Part shown: positions 5,548 to 6,136 of the stretch, one piece after another
Numbering within the stretch: the stretch's first letter is position 1
Layout of the letters: every line of letters starts with the position of its first letter
Source: Clostridiales bacterium
Lineage (GTDB): Bacteria; Bacillota; Clostridia; UBA8921
Length of the DNA: 6,136 nucleotides
NCBI GenBank assembly: GCA_003535395.1
Contig: DOHE01000301.1
Coordinates: forward strand, 1-6,136
Direction of reading: 5' to 3'
Notes under the pieces: generated by a model
The model's input: only the letters and a program-made list of their open reading frames with translations
What the model was told of the DNA's origin: nothing
Database searches by the model: none
Program-made: the position numbers and the translations under genes

Positions 5548-5628
5548 ATAGGTGTGATCAACAGGATGGGGTTGACATATGTTCACCGCATAAGCTGTGG
5601 CTTGGGAATCTTTTTCCGAACGTCCGTC

Positions 5629-5656
5629 TTGACAATGTTTCGCGGATCTAAACAAT
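5629..5656 (+). promoter_or_regulatory. Possible second promoter of the lipoprotein gene
   Basis: A perfect TTGACA (5629-5634) is followed after 16 bp by AACAAT (5651-5656), a four-of-six -10. It could give basal expression from a start near 5663. The weak -10 keeps confidence low. Confidence 0.3.
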
Positions 5657-5697
5657 GGAAAATGCAAGAAAAATAATATTAAAAAGGAGTGTTTTGC

Positions 5698-6136
5698 ATG
5701 AAGTCTAGATTTGCACGTATCCTGTCCGTCTCACTGGTTCTGGCTGTATTCACTGTCCTGAATCTGGGAGGCTGCGCGAAAAAACAGCCGACGGCAACGC
5801 TGAAAACCACGACAAAGGCGACCGTTGCTGCCACTACGGCCAAGCCGGCGGCGACCACCGCGGCAAAAACCACCGCTTTGGCCTCGACAGCTGCGGATAT
5901 TCCCGATACCGGGGATACCGGCAGCCAGCCCGATTCCGGGGATTCTTTCTTTGACACTCCGGAGGATGTTGCGGACATCATCAAGGGACCTTCCGGCGAG
6001 TTTGTGGAAGGAAAACCTCCTTATGACGAGGAGCCGCTCGATCTGAAGGGCCGGACAGTCAAGATCTCTGTATCCGGGGCTGTGCTCATCCCTTTCGAGG
6101 GCCAGGGCACCATGCAGTCGACAAAGCTGGCCGCGC
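5698..6136 (+). CDS. Lipoprotein, probable ABC-importer solute-binding protein, N-terminal part (runs off the window)
   Basis: The ATG follows AAGGAG (5684-5689) by eight bases, and 146 codons are open to the window edge. Residues 1-26 form a lipoprotein signal peptide: basic start MKSRFAR, hydrophobic core, and the lipobox LGGC with Cys26 as the lipidation site, so the mature protein should be anchored to the outer face of the membrane. Residues 27-66 are a Thr/Ala/Lys-rich low-complexity linker, followed by an Asp/Gly/Ser-rich stretch (about 67-85). A folded domain begins near LDLKGRTVKISVSGA, resembling the first beta strand of extracellular sugar-binding proteins. The solute-binding assignment rests on this short segment, the lipobox and the AraC neighbour, so it is likely but not proven. 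Another surface lipoprotein is the alternative. It probably heads an importer operon beyond the window, controlled by the 39-bp element upstream. Confidence 0.8.
   Translation, partial: MKSRFARILSVSLVLAVFTVLNLGGCAKKQPTATLKTTTKATVAATTAKPAATTAAKTTALASTAADIPDTGDTGSQPDSGDSFFDTPEDVADIIKGPSGEFVEGKPPYDEEPLDLKGRTVKISVSGAVLIPFEGQGTMQSTKLAA

Noticed and set aside
5572..5600. TTGACA at 5572-5577 as a promoter -35
   Set aside because: No acceptable -10 lies 15-19 bp downstream.
5582..5615. Terminator after the AraC gene (CCGCA/TGTGG hairpin near 5587-5600, TTTTT at 5610-5615)
   Set aside because: The stem is only five pairs with a G-T pair and lies about ten bases from the T-run, too weak to call.

Overview
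The window looks like chromosomal DNA of a strict anaerobe of the Clostridia (Firmicutes) with moderately high GC content. Three things suggest this. The hybrid cluster protein is of the CX2C-X8-C-X5-C type common in obligate anaerobes. It is preceded by the two-domain ferredoxin-like protein usually seen beside hcp in Clostridia. The strong AGGAGG-like ribosome binding sites and the Thr/Ala-rich lipoprotein linker also fit. Genus and species cannot be read from the sequence.

Layout. Positions 1-153 hold the first 51 codons of a Crp/Fnr-family regulator on the minus strand. A 209-bp divergent intergenic region (154-362) follows, with promoters for both directions. On the plus strand come a cytoplasmic formylglycine-type sulfatase (363-1832), a ferredoxin-like protein (1946-2698), hybrid cluster protein Hcp (2756-4393), a terminator (4451-4477), a separately promoted AraC-family regulator (4568-5488), a 209-bp intergenic region, and the start of a lipoprotein (5698 to the window end) that is probably the solute-binding protein of an ABC importer.

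Two functional themes are interleaved. The ferredoxin-Hcp pair is a nitrosative/redox stress module, and the Crp/Fnr protein is the kind of regulator (HcpR-like) often found near it. The sulfatase, AraC regulator and lipoprotein look like an uptake and desulfation system for a sulfated compound, probably a glycan. The clearest link is an almost identical 39-bp element at 207-245 (before the sulfatase) and 5486-5524 (before the lipoprotein). Each copy sits exactly 17 bp upstream of a -10 box that lacks a recognisable -35, the geometry of an AraC-type class II activator site. I infer that the AraC protein activates both units.

The sulfatase-ferredoxin junction carries its own control signals. 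A 14-bp palindrome is centred 41.5 bp upstream of a predicted start site, and a perfect 13-bp inverted repeat has a right arm covering the ferredoxin ribosome binding site. Only transcripts reading through from the sulfatase could form the full stem. Two in-gene repeat expansions stand out: a 9-bp tandem repeat giving a His-rich linker in the ferredoxin, and four 12-bp copies of the ferredoxin stop-codon region placed just before hcp.
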